This document shows positions 14,970 through 21,975 of a DNA stretch of 26,316 nucleotides, in pieces. Below the pieces are notes generated by a model. It saw nothing but the letters and a program-made list of their open reading frames with translations. It made no database searches and was not told the origin of the DNA. Source of the DNA: CAYOEZ01 sp964402955 (GTDB lineage Bacteria > Chloroflexota > DTOL01 > DAOUCN01); the NCBI GenBank assembly GCA_964402955.1, contig CAYOEZ010000039.1, positions 1-26,316 on the forward strand, written 5' to 3'. Made by a program: the position numbers and the translations under genes. Each line of letters opens with the position of its first letter. Positions within the stretch are counted from its first letter, which is position 1.

Positions 14970-16583
14970 CTACATTTCTTGGTCGGACCACCTCTCGTGA
15001 AAGACTGGCCCTGAGTGGTGGTCGCGTGGCGGCTGCGGGAATTGCGCCAGATAGGCTCGCACGGCGCGCCACTGCTCCAGATCGCGATGCGCCCAGGCCA
15101 TCATGTGCATGAGCGTGGTTAGCCGCTGGCGTAACTCGTTGCGCATCGTATCGTCGATGAATTCGGCGAATTGCGGTATCAGACGGCCGTTGTTCCATAG
15201 CCGCAGCCAGTGCAGTATCTTATAGTAGTCGGGTTTTGTGAGAAGGTCCGACTGGCAGAGCTCGATCAGCCAGTAGTTGAGCGCCGGGCCCGGCCCCCAC
15301 CAACCGCCGCTGTAGCGGCTGCCCCAGCTTGGCAGCGGTCGCACGCTCAGACCGGTCTTATCATGAAAGCGCCATGTGCGTGCCATGCCGCGATCCATGA
15401 CGGCGTACATAAACGATGCGTACAACTCGTTGACGAAGCTGAGACGGTCTGCGAGCGTGTGCTGCGCGGGATCCAGATGGGCATGCACATCCTCATCCAG
15501 TGTCACGCCGATGCGCCGCCCAACCATCATGGCATAGTCTGTTCCCGGAACGTCCTCAAGCATGACCACCTTGCAGTCCATGTTGACGCGGCACTCGCGC
15601 AGCCCGGGGGTGCGCACCATGTTGGGGCGCAGCAGTGTGAACCCGGCGCCGGCAAGATCGTGCGACGTGCTTTGTTCCAGCCGTTCGACGTGTGCAATCA
15701 GCGAGCGATCGGGCGCGGCGACAGCAAACTCGCCGCTGTCTCGAATGTCGCGGTAGCAGTCGCTGTCCCTGGGAATGGGTATCTGCACAGCCGGCTCAGT
15801 CGATTGCAGGGCGCCGCCGGAGATGGGCAGCGCATGCACGTGGCCCCAACCATCGGACGTGAGCAGAATGTAGGTCGGCCGCGGCCAGATAGCGTTCATC
15901 AGTACTGCGTCGTTTTCTGGCTTGTAGAGATCCGCTCCAGCCACGTATGTCTTGTCTGCGCTCCCTGTTGCCTGCGCGGGCGACGGAGCCGGTGTTGACG
16001 GGGAGGTTTCACCGGCGAAGACGCTTGGCGCGTACAGTCCGGTTTGCGGGTGGCTGCCTGCCTCGTGCATCGGATAGAGGCGCAGGACCTGGTCGCGCGT
16101 CAGGCTGAGCAAGCTCGTATCGAGGCTGACGCCAACGACCTCGCCGATCACGATCGTGCGCCAGGGCGGCGGCAGCGGCCGGCAAAAGATGGTGCGGCAC
16201 TCCAGATTGAGCGGGCACTCGGCGATGCCCGGCGTGGCGATCTGCCTGCTGGCCAGCTCATGCCAGCCAACCACGTCGATTTCGCTGATGCCGTGCGGAA
16301 TCTCCAGCGCGCTGACCCACATGTGGTCAATCTGCTCACGCCGCGGCACAGCCACGCAGAATTCGCCGCTCTCGCGGAATGCATCGATGGCGTCGCTGCC
16401 CTTTGGACCAAAGAGGACATGCAGGGGCTTGATGCTGGTCACGCCGGCGCTATAGGTTCCTGCGTTGAGATAGCTCGTGCGCGGGTCGCGCACGACAGGA
16501 ATGGCCGCCGTGCGCGGCATCTTGGTCGCCTCGATCACGTCTGGCCGGAGCAGATCCAGGCCGCCGAAGTACTTCTTCTCCAC
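14970..16583 (-). CDS. Tandem flavin-reductase-like protein (two domains plus helical C-terminus)
   Basis: This 537-residue protein holds two flavin-reductase-like domains. The first covers ~1-190 with AECPLNLEC (121-129). The second covers ~212-400 with RECRVNMDCKVVM (329-341). They are joined by a Pro/Ser/Thr/Ala-rich linker (~192-212). The last ~100 residues are helical and Trp-rich like those of proteins A and B. The GTG start (16581-16583) was chosen because the next residues EKKYFGG match the paralogues' MxRxYYS start. Longer starts would overlap the permease gene, whose stop is 5 bp upstream. The fusion and the paralogues next door suggest local duplication. Confidence 0.75.
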   Translation of the reverse strand: MEKKYFGGLDLLRPDVIEATKMPRTAAIPVVRDPRTSYLNAGTYSAGVTSIKPLHVLFGPKGSDAIDAFRESGEFCVAVPRREQIDHMWVSALEIPHGISEIDVVGWHELASRQIATPGIAECPLNLECRTIFCRPLPPPWRTIVIGEVVGVSLDTSLLSLTRDQVLRLYPMHEAGSHPQTGLYAPSVFAGETSPSTPAPSPAQATGSADKTYVAGADLYKPENDAVLMNAIWPRPTYILLTSDGWGHVHALPISGGALQSTEPAVQIPIPRDSDCYRDIRDSGEFAVAAPDRSLIAHVERLEQSTSHDLAGAGFTLLRPNMVRTPGLRECRVNMDCKVVMLEDVPGTDYAMMVGRRIGVTLDEDVHAHLDPAQHTLADRLSFVNELYASFMYAVMDRGMARTWRFHDKTGLSVRPLPSWGSRYSGGWWGPGPALNYWLIELCQSDLLTKPDYYKILHWLRLWNNGRLIPQFAEFIDDTMRNELRQRLTTLMHMMAWAHRDLEQWRAVRAYLAQFPQPPRDHHSGPVFHERWSDQEM

Positions 16584-16588
16584 TTTTC

Positions 16589-17470
16589 TTAGCCCTTGAC
16601 TGCGCCCACAACCACACCGGCCATAAACTTGTCCTGGAAGGCGATAAAGACAAGGATGATCGGCAGTGTCGCCAGCACGCAACCGGCCATGATCGTGCCC
16701 CACACAGGTAAGAAGCCGATGATCGGATCGGTCATGTTGGGCAGAACGACCATGATCGGTTGGATCTCGCGCTTGGTGGTAACGATCAATGGCCAAAGGT
16801 ACGAGTTCCATACACCCAGAAAATGGATGATGGCGAAGGCGCCCAGGACCGGCGCTGAGGTTGGCATCATTATCCGCCAGAAGGTCTGCCAGTGGCTGGC
16901 GCCATCGATGCGGGCCGCCTCGATCAACGCGGTGGGCACACTCAGCATGTACTGGCGGATCATGAACAGACCAAAGACACTGGTCAGCGTTGGCACGATC
17001 AGTCCCTGATAGGTATTCAGCCAGCCTAGCTTTGAGAAGATGATGTAGAGTGTGGGGACAGTGATCTCGCCGGGCACCATCATGGTTGCCAGCAACAAGG
17101 CGAAGAGGATATTACGCCCCTTGAACTCGTACTTGGCAAAGGCAAAGGCTGCCATGGCGGCCAGTAGAACAGCCGTCACAGTGCTCACCGTAGAGACCAC
17201 TGCTGAGACGACGAAGTTTCTCCACAGGCCACCATGGTACTTGAAGATGGCCTGGTAGTTCTCCAATGTCCATACCTGAGGCAAGTATGCTGAGTTGGAG
17301 AGGATCTCCGACTCTGTCTTGAATGAGTTCAGGGCCATCATGAACAACGGATACAGCGCCAGGAGCGCATAGGCGAGCAAGAACACATTGGCAACGATTA
17401 TGGCCAGCTTGCGCTCCGTTCGGTATTGGCTTGATAGTTTCGGGTGAGCGGTTATCGCATGTGTGCTCAT
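16589..17470 (-). CDS. Carbohydrate ABC transporter permease, MalG-like (CUT1 type)
   Basis: This 293-residue integral membrane protein has about six hydrophobic segments and the EAA loop EAARIDGASHWQTFWRIMMP (184-203) that contacts the ATPase. The periplasmic loop and the KxESEI..N motif near residues 51-60 are usual for MalG relatives. The ATG at 17468-17470 overlaps the stop of the partner permease (TAATG). No ATPase gene occurs in this window, so a shared MsmX/MalK-type ATPase encoded elsewhere is likely, as in many CUT1 systems. It imports sugar with the neighbouring permease and binding protein. Confidence 0.93.
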   Translation of the reverse strand: MSTHAITAHPKLSSQYRTERKLAIIVANVFLLAYALLALYPLFMMALNSFKTESEILSNSAYLPQVWTLENYQAIFKYHGGLWRNFVVSAVVSTVSTVTAVLLAAMAAFAFAKYEFKGRNILFALLLATMMVPGEITVPTLYIIFSKLGWLNTYQGLIVPTLTSVFGLFMIRQYMLSVPTALIEAARIDGASHWQTFWRIMMPTSAPVLGAFAIIHFLGVWNSYLWPLIVTTKREIQPIMVVLPNMTDPIIGFLPVWGTIMAGCVLATLPIILVFIAFQDKFMAGVVVGAVKG

Positions 17471-18405
17471 TATTCGCCCCCCTCGCCCGTGCCGCGCATA
17501 ATGCGGAACTGGAAATAAGCGACTACCAGCACAAGGAGAAAGAGTATCCACCCAACAGCCGCCGACGATCCAAAGCGTGCGGAGCGTAGATCTATGACCA
17601 GGAGGTTCAGAATGGGCGCCATATCGGGATGGGCCAGGTTGCCGCCGCGCGCGACGAGCACGTTGGGCTGGTTGAAGATACGGAACGAGCCGATGGCGTC
17701 AATGATAAATGCAAAGATGAACGTATTGCGCATCAGCGGCAGGGTGACGTGGCGCATACGCTGCCAGCCTGATGCCCCGTCTACCACCGCCGCTTCCTCA
17801 ACTTCGGGATTGATTGTGGTCAGCCCGGCCAGGAAGATAACAAACCACCAGCCGATGCCGTGCCAGATCAGAAGAAAGACAACCACCCACCGTGTGATGG
17901 CGTAATCCTGCAGCCAGGCGATTTTGATGCCGAGCAGATTGTTGATGACACCATACTCAGTGCCAAAGAGACTCTGGAAAACCAGGCCGATGGCGACCGT
18001 GGCCACGATATTGGGAAGGAAGATCAGAGGCTTGTAGATACTCTTGCGCGAGATCAGTGCTGAGCGCACAAGGATAGCTATCAGGAAGGCGGCGGTCATG
18101 AGCACAAAGACATGCGCTAACCAGTAAAAGACGGTGTTGCGTAGCGCCGTCCAGAAGACGTGGTAGGTCAGGATGGCTTTGTAGTTTTCGAGAGCTAGAA
18201 AAGTGGCCGTTCCATACCCCTTGAAGCGATAGAAGCTGAGTACAAAGGAATAGAGGGCGGGGCCAATAAACAGAACAAGGAAAGACAGCACAAAGGGGGC
18301 GACAAACAAATAGGGCGCCAGCGTGTCTCCCCAACGAATCTTGCGGCGGGGCGCCGCCGCGGCAAGCACGCCTTCTGATCGAGCAATGGGCTTGGCAGTT
18401 GCCAT
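17470..18405 (-). CDS. Carbohydrate ABC transporter permease, MalF-like (CUT1 type)
   Basis: This 311-residue membrane protein has about six transmembrane segments and the EAA motif EEAAVVDGASGWQRMRHVTLP (about residues 210-230). It starts with a short cytoplasmic N-terminus lacking the extra helices of E. coli MalF, as is usual for CUT1 MalF relatives. AGGAGG lies 4 nt before the ATG at 18405. It forms the membrane pore with the MalG-like partner. The 209-bp gap to the binding-protein gene holds strong hairpins that may set a higher level of binding protein than permease. Confidence 0.93.
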   Translation of the reverse strand: MATAKPIARSEGVLAAAAPRRKIRWGDTLAPYLFVAPFVLSFLVLFIGPALYSFVLSFYRFKGYGTATFLALENYKAILTYHVFWTALRNTVFYWLAHVFVLMTAAFLIAILVRSALISRKSIYKPLIFLPNIVATVAIGLVFQSLFGTEYGVINNLLGIKIAWLQDYAITRWVVVFLLIWHGIGWWFVIFLAGLTTINPEVEEAAVVDGASGWQRMRHVTLPLMRNTFIFAFIIDAIGSFRIFNQPNVLVARGGNLAHPDMAPILNLLVIDLRSARFGSSAAVGWILFLLVLVVAYFQFRIMRGTGEGGE

Positions 18406-18437
18406 ATGACCTCCTCGCCTGCCTGCCTGGGGTCTAG

Positions 18438-18466
18438 GTCGGGGCAGGCCAGTGGCCTGCCCCGAC
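18438..18466. promoter_or_regulatory. Perfect 13-bp hairpin between binding-protein and permease genes
   Basis: Arms GTCGGGGCAGGCC (18438-18450) and GGCCTGCCCCGAC (18454-18466) with a 3-nt loop form a very stable stem. Hairpins in this position commonly protect the upstream binding-protein mRNA or lower read-through into the permeases. No U-run follows. Confidence 0.6.
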
Positions 18467-18467
18467 G

Positions 18468-18597
18468 ACTAGTGGCTTGCCACACGGAATATGATGGCTG
18501 TCATTCTGAGCGGAGCGAAGAATCTCCTATGCGGCATATTGAGATGCTTCACTCCGTTCAGCATGACATATCAGCATCCATGTGGCCGCCCACTAGT
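18468..18597. repeat. 130-bp imperfect palindrome (MITE-like interspersed repeat)
   Basis: The outer ends ACTAGTGG (18468-18475) and CCACTAGT (18590-18597) are perfect inverses. The inner arms 18499-18520 and 18547-18568 match at 19 of 22 positions (start TGTCATTCTGAG versus TGTCATGCTGAA). The inner core resembles a repeat seen widely in bacterial genomes, from memory. It occupies the rest of the non-coding gap and contains no gene. Confidence 0.6.
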
Positions 18598-18614
18598 ACA
18601 GCGGTGGAAGCTAT

Positions 18615-20057
18615 CTACACCTTGAACGGATCGCCGATCTGACCCTTCATGTCGTTCTCAGCGTTCTTCAGCCCATCGCTAATCGAGACAGCGCCAGTGA
18701 GAACCTTGTTCAGCCATTGGCTGAGGATCGAGTGTTCCTTCACCGCCGACGGGTCAAACTGGAAGGCCTTGAGGTAGTCGTAGCTGGCGAACTCGGCCTC
18801 GTAGTACTCGGGACCGAAGTAGTTGGACGGATAGACCTGCCACTGGGCGTCGGTCAGGGCTGGCGGCTTCTCGTTCTTTTTGGTCCAGGCAATGAAGTCG
18901 TCTTTTGCCGACTTGATCATGGGTGTCAGGCCCTGGCCCTTGGCGATGGCCAGCACGCCATTCTTCTCCAGCGACCACTTGGCCATGTAGTCGGCGGCTG
19001 CCTTGGGGTTGGGGCACTTCTTGAAAATAACCTTGAGCGAGCCCGCAGCATCGGAGCCATAGCGCTGGTCAGCCATTGGCTGCATGGCGGGCCACAAGTC
19101 GTATTTCCACAGGCCTTTCTGCTCGGGGACATAGGTAGGCAGGAAGTTGGCCATCCACTGGGCGATCAGGCTGCCGCCGATGGCGCTATCCTTGAAGCCT
19201 TTCGACCAGTCGGTCGAGAAGTCCTCGATGGGCAACGAGATCTTGGCGTCGTAGATATCCTTGAAGAACTTGAAGCCGTCGGCGAACCACTGGCCAGTGG
19301 TCACGAGCCACTTGCCGCCCGGATCGGCGAAACGCGCATTATCGTAGGCGGAGTACACTTCCTTCTCGAAGTAAGCAGCCGGTGCTGGCCCCATGTTGAT
19401 GATGTAGCTATTGGGGAACTTGGCGTGGAATGCCTTGCCGACGGTGATGAAGTCGGCAAGGGTCTTGATATCCTTGACCTTGATGCCGGCCTGGTCGAAC
19501 ATGTCGGCGCGGTAGTAGAAGAGCTTGCTCTTGAGCTGGAGCGGGAAACCGACATACTTCTTGTCGTAGGAGCAGACTTCGGTCACGCCGGCAAAAATGT
19601 CGGCCTTGTACTTGTCGTAGATATCGCTCAGATCCAACAACTCACCGGCGATGGCGAACTCGGGCACCTGCGTCTTGTTGAACTGGACGATGTCGGGGAT
19701 ATTATTCTTGTCGCCCGATGCCAGGGCCAGTCGCAGAGCATTGGCGACCTCCCCGTCGCCTGCACCGCCAACAACAAACTCCACCTTGGGCAGGTCAGGG
19801 TACACGGTACGTAGCGCAACGTCGCGTGCTTCGTCACGTTGTGCGCCGCCCCACATCATACCCTTCAGGGTGATGGCCTTGGCCGGAGCAGCAGGGGTGG
19901 CTGCTGCAACGGGAGCCTTGGTCGCCGCGGCAGAAGCGGTGGTTGGTTTGGCCGGGACAGGCGTCGGTGTGGCGCCGCAGGCCGCGGCAGCCGCGCCAAT
20001 CAAGCCGATCCCGGTGAACTTGAGCATGGAGCGCCTGGTTAGTGGTGTTCCCGTCAT
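18615..20057 (-). CDS. Sugar ABC transporter substrate-binding lipoprotein with Tat-type signal
   Basis: This 480-residue family-1 extracellular solute-binding protein starts with a twin-arginine-like signal TRRSMLKFTGIGLIGAAAAAC; TRRSMLK is at 7-13 and the lipobox cysteine is Cys27. An Ala/Thr/Pro-rich linker (28-60) then leads to the mature domain. The protein should be exported folded, lipid-anchored, and deliver a sugar to the two permeases downstream. AAGGAG lies 7 nt before the ATG (20055-20057), which rejects the longer ORF start at 20288. Tat export of such a protein fits a ligand or fold that matures inside the cell; the ligand is unknown, probably an oligosaccharide matching the GH4/GH42-like enzymes. 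Confidence 0.92.
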   Translation of the reverse strand: MTGTPLTRRSMLKFTGIGLIGAAAAACGATPTPVPAKPTTASAAATKAPVAAATPAAPAKAITLKGMMWGGAQRDEARDVALRTVYPDLPKVEFVVGGAGDGEVANALRLALASGDKNNIPDIVQFNKTQVPEFAIAGELLDLSDIYDKYKADIFAGVTEVCSYDKKYVGFPLQLKSKLFYYRADMFDQAGIKVKDIKTLADFITVGKAFHAKFPNSYIINMGPAPAAYFEKEVYSAYDNARFADPGGKWLVTTGQWFADGFKFFKDIYDAKISLPIEDFSTDWSKGFKDSAIGGSLIAQWMANFLPTYVPEQKGLWKYDLWPAMQPMADQRYGSDAAGSLKVIFKKCPNPKAAADYMAKWSLEKNGVLAIAKGQGLTPMIKSAKDDFIAWTKKNEKPPALTDAQWQVYPSNYFGPEYYEAEFASYDYLKAFQFDPSAVKEHSILSQWLNKVLTGAVSISDGLKNAENDMKGQIGDPFKV

Positions 20058-20079
20058 CAGTAGTCTCCTTTTTCCTGGT

Positions 20080-20097
20080 ATCTGGTCTTGACCAGAT
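20080..20097. promoter_or_regulatory. Palindromic operator or hairpin in the binding-protein leader
   Basis: ATCTGGTC-TT-GACCAGAT is a perfect 8-bp inverted repeat 22 bp upstream of the binding-protein ATG. It differs from the operators at the LacI gene. TTATAT-like sequence lies just upstream on the minus strand, but no convincing -35 box was found in the 125-bp gap (20058-20182). Confidence 0.45.
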
Positions 20098-20182
20098 ATA
20101 ATGGTACGCCTGGTTGCTGGGTCAGTGGCAACGAGCAATGAGGTAGAGGATACGAGAGGCAAGTGTGTACCGATGTATCGAT

Positions 20183-21265
20183 TCACGATACCGTAGAGCG
20201 AGACACGGTGGACTTCCCGCTGGCCGTCACCTCCTTCCCGTCCGCGTAGAGAGATACACGCGACGCTGCGCCAAGTTTGGCGCCGCACGAATCGCGCACA
20301 ACCAGTTGCGGCTCAATAGACAGGTATTCCTCGTGTTGGCCGGGGGCGGCGATGACGCGCAGCATGAGTTCCATGAGCATCTCACCAAGATGGAAACGGG
20401 GAATATGCATCGTGGTCAAGCCGGGCGTTACCAGTGAGGCCAGATCAATATCATCAAAGCCAACGACTGCAACATCCTCAGGGACGCGCCGGCCCAGGTC
20501 GGCGCAGGCCTGCATGACTCCAATTGCGACGAGATCATTGAAGCAGGAGACGGCAGTGATGTCTGGTCTCTGCTGCAAGAACTGCCGCACTGCCTGGTGG
20601 CTCATTTCGATCTTGGCGCTGGGGATGAAGAGGACGCTTTCCTTGTTGAGAGGGATGTCGTTCTCGGACAATGCCCGGCGGTAGCCATCGGCGCGATCGC
20701 TGCCGCTGCCGAAATTGATGCCGATGTGAGCGATGGAGCGATGACCCAGGCGGATCAGATGTGATGTGAGCTCATACAGCCCTTTCTCTCCCCGCAGGGT
20801 GATGATGGCCGCGCCACGCGGCCGGCGGCTGGTCACCGCCGCGACCCGATGGTGCAGAGCGACGCTGCTGAGCCGGTCCTCGTCAAGACGGCTGCCGCAC
20901 AGAATGATGCCGTCCACTTGCTTGGCAGAGAGGATATCGACATAGTCTAGCTCTTGCTGTGGGTCATCGTTGGTGTTGCAGAGCAGAACACTGTAGCCAT
21001 TCTGGCGGGCGATGCTTTCGACGCCCAGGATGACGTCGGGATAGAACGGGTCGGTGATCTGGGGAATGATGAATGCAACCGAGAGTGATTTGCCTGAGAC
21101 AAGGCTGCGCGCCAGGGCGTTGGGACGGAAACCGAGCTCCTCGATGGCAGCCAGGACGCGGTTGCCGGTGGCCTCGGAGACTTCTCCGTAGCCGTTGATG
21201 ACACGCGAAACAGTGTTGATAGAGACGCCAGCTTTTTGCGCAACGTCGCGCATAGTGACAGCCAT
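20183..21265 (-). CDS. LacI-family transcriptional regulator
   Basis: This 360-residue protein has the LacI helix-turn-helix at its N-terminus (TMRDVAQKAGVSINTVSRVI, 4-23) and the hinge helix region RPNALARSL (47-55), whose Leu normally inserts at a central CpG of the operator. A periplasmic-binding-protein-like sensor domain (FIIPQITDPFYP, VAVVGFDDI) follows. AGGAG ends 6 nt before the ATG (21263-21265). It precedes the sugar transport and catabolism array on the same strand and is divergent from the AOR unit. Two palindromes with central CG just upstream are its probable operators, so it most likely represses itself and perhaps the array until the sugar binds. The last ~15 residues are Ser/Thr-rich and weakly conserved in style. 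Confidence 0.93.
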   Translation of the reverse strand: MAVTMRDVAQKAGVSINTVSRVINGYGEVSEATGNRVLAAIEELGFRPNALARSLVSGKSLSVAFIIPQITDPFYPDVILGVESIARQNGYSVLLCNTNDDPQQELDYVDILSAKQVDGIILCGSRLDEDRLSSVALHHRVAAVTSRRPRGAAIITLRGEKGLYELTSHLIRLGHRSIAHIGINFGSGSDRADGYRRALSENDIPLNKESVLFIPSAKIEMSHQAVRQFLQQRPDITAVSCFNDLVAIGVMQACADLGRRVPEDVAVVGFDDIDLASLVTPGLTTMHIPRFHLGEMLMELMLRVIAAPGQHEEYLSIEPQLVVRDSCGAKLGAASRVSLYADGKEVTASGKSTVSRSTVS

Positions 21266-21305
21266 GCTTTTCTCCTCACACAACACGTTCTCTAGCGGAA
21301 GCGCC

Positions 21306-21344
21306 CGTGAACGTTCACGTGATCGCTCCCGTGAACGTTCACGG
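21306..21344. promoter_or_regulatory. Two palindromic LacI-type operators (CGTGAACGTTCACG)
   Basis: Identical 14-bp perfect palindromes lie at 21306-21319 and 21330-21343 (the second extends to 16 bp, 21329-21344), with centres 24 bp apart. Both have the central CG typical of LacI-family operators. They cover about +1 to +40 of the predicted LacI-gene transcript, so binding would block transcription. Confidence 0.8.
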
Positions 21345-21349
21345 AAACG

Positions 21350-21378
21350 ATCATAGCACATTCGTCATGTCATGTCAA
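21350..21378 (-). promoter_or_regulatory. Consensus sigma70 promoter of the LacI gene
   Basis: On the minus strand TTGACA (21373-21378) and TATGAT (21350-21355) are 17 bp apart. The predicted start (~21343) falls in the nearer operator. Confidence 0.75.
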
Positions 21379-21406
21379 GCCTTCCACAGCCCGATCTGAA
21401 ATCTAC

Positions 21407-21436
21407 TTGACAGGCGTCGCTCTTGTATGTTATCAT
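21407..21436 (+). promoter_or_regulatory. Sigma70 promoter of the MoaD-AOR-kinase unit
   Basis: On the plus strand TTGACA (21407-21412) and TATCAT (21431-21436) are 18 bp apart, giving a start near 21443 and a leader of about 270 nt before the MoaD-like gene. It is back to back with the LacI-gene promoter. Confidence 0.65.
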
Positions 21437-21442
21437 AGAGTT

Positions 21443-21713
21443 GCTTAATAGGTCGTTACTGCATATCCATGCACAATGCGGCAGGTTGGGCTGTTCTTCT
21501 CGATTCGAGGTCACATGTACCGGGCTGTTCTAAGCACGTGCTGTAGGATAGCTTTCTTGCGCCGGCTCGATGCCGGCGCGGCCAGACAAACTGGCAAAGC
21601 CCCTTCACTTCTTCACCCTGATACACGGCGGCAGTTGCGTGAGTTCATAGCGTGTCGTATGACCCTGCTTGCGCTTTTGTCTTTCCACGCCCGGCCTCTG
21701 GGAGGCGTGCCTG
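21443..21713 (+). ncRNA. Structured 5' leader of the MoaD-AOR unit (possible cis-regulatory RNA)
   Basis: The 270-nt predicted leader has no convincing gene but several stems: GCGCCGGC/GCCGGCGC (21559-21566, 21572-21579, 5-nt loop), GCCAG/CTGGC (21581-21585, 21591-21595), and near the start codon GCCTC/GAGGC (21694-21698, 21702-21706) or CACGCC/GGCGTG (21686-21691, 21704-21709). The last two overlap the Shine-Dalgarno GGAGG (21701-21705). A cofactor- or metal-sensing element is a guess from the downstream genes. Confidence 0.4.
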
Positions 21714-21932
21714 ATGGTCATTACCATTAGAGCGCACGGAATATTCCGTGAACGCATCCCGGACAACACAACGCTAGAAGACGCCCATACCGTCGGTGAC
21801 GCTATCGAACGTTTGGACCTCCCATCGGACAGCGGATTGGCAATATTGGTCAACGATCATCTCGCTCACTGGAACACGCCACTTCACGACGGCGATATCG
21901 TGCAACTCGTGCCACAACTCTCTGGCGGCTAA
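21714..21932 (+). CDS. MoaD/ThiS-family small sulfur-carrier-like protein
   Basis: This 72-residue beta-grasp protein ends in the diagnostic Gly-Gly (PQLSGG), which in MoaD and ThiS is adenylated and thiocarboxylated to carry sulfur. The start ATG follows GGAGG at 8 nt; the frame also opens earlier at 21669 without an RBS. MoaD supplies the dithiolene sulfur of molybdopterin, and the same cofactor carries tungsten in the next gene's product. Its place 43 bp before the aldehyde ferredoxin oxidoreductase gene suggests a dedicated carrier for that enzyme, a pairing known from other AOR loci. A general MoaD role cannot be excluded. Confidence 0.8.
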   Translation: MVITIRAHGIFRERIPDNTTLEDAHTVGDAIERLDLPSDSGLAILVNDHLAHWNTPLHDGDIVQLVPQLSGG

Positions 21933-21975
21933 GCCCTTGCACGACCCGACAACCCACTTCATAGACGAGGAAACA

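Noticed and set aside
21476..21730. An 84-codon plus-strand ORF in the leader of the MoaD-like gene
   Set aside because: It has no Shine-Dalgarno, overlaps the MoaD start out of frame, and its residues reflect hairpin sequence; the region is better read as an untranslated leader.
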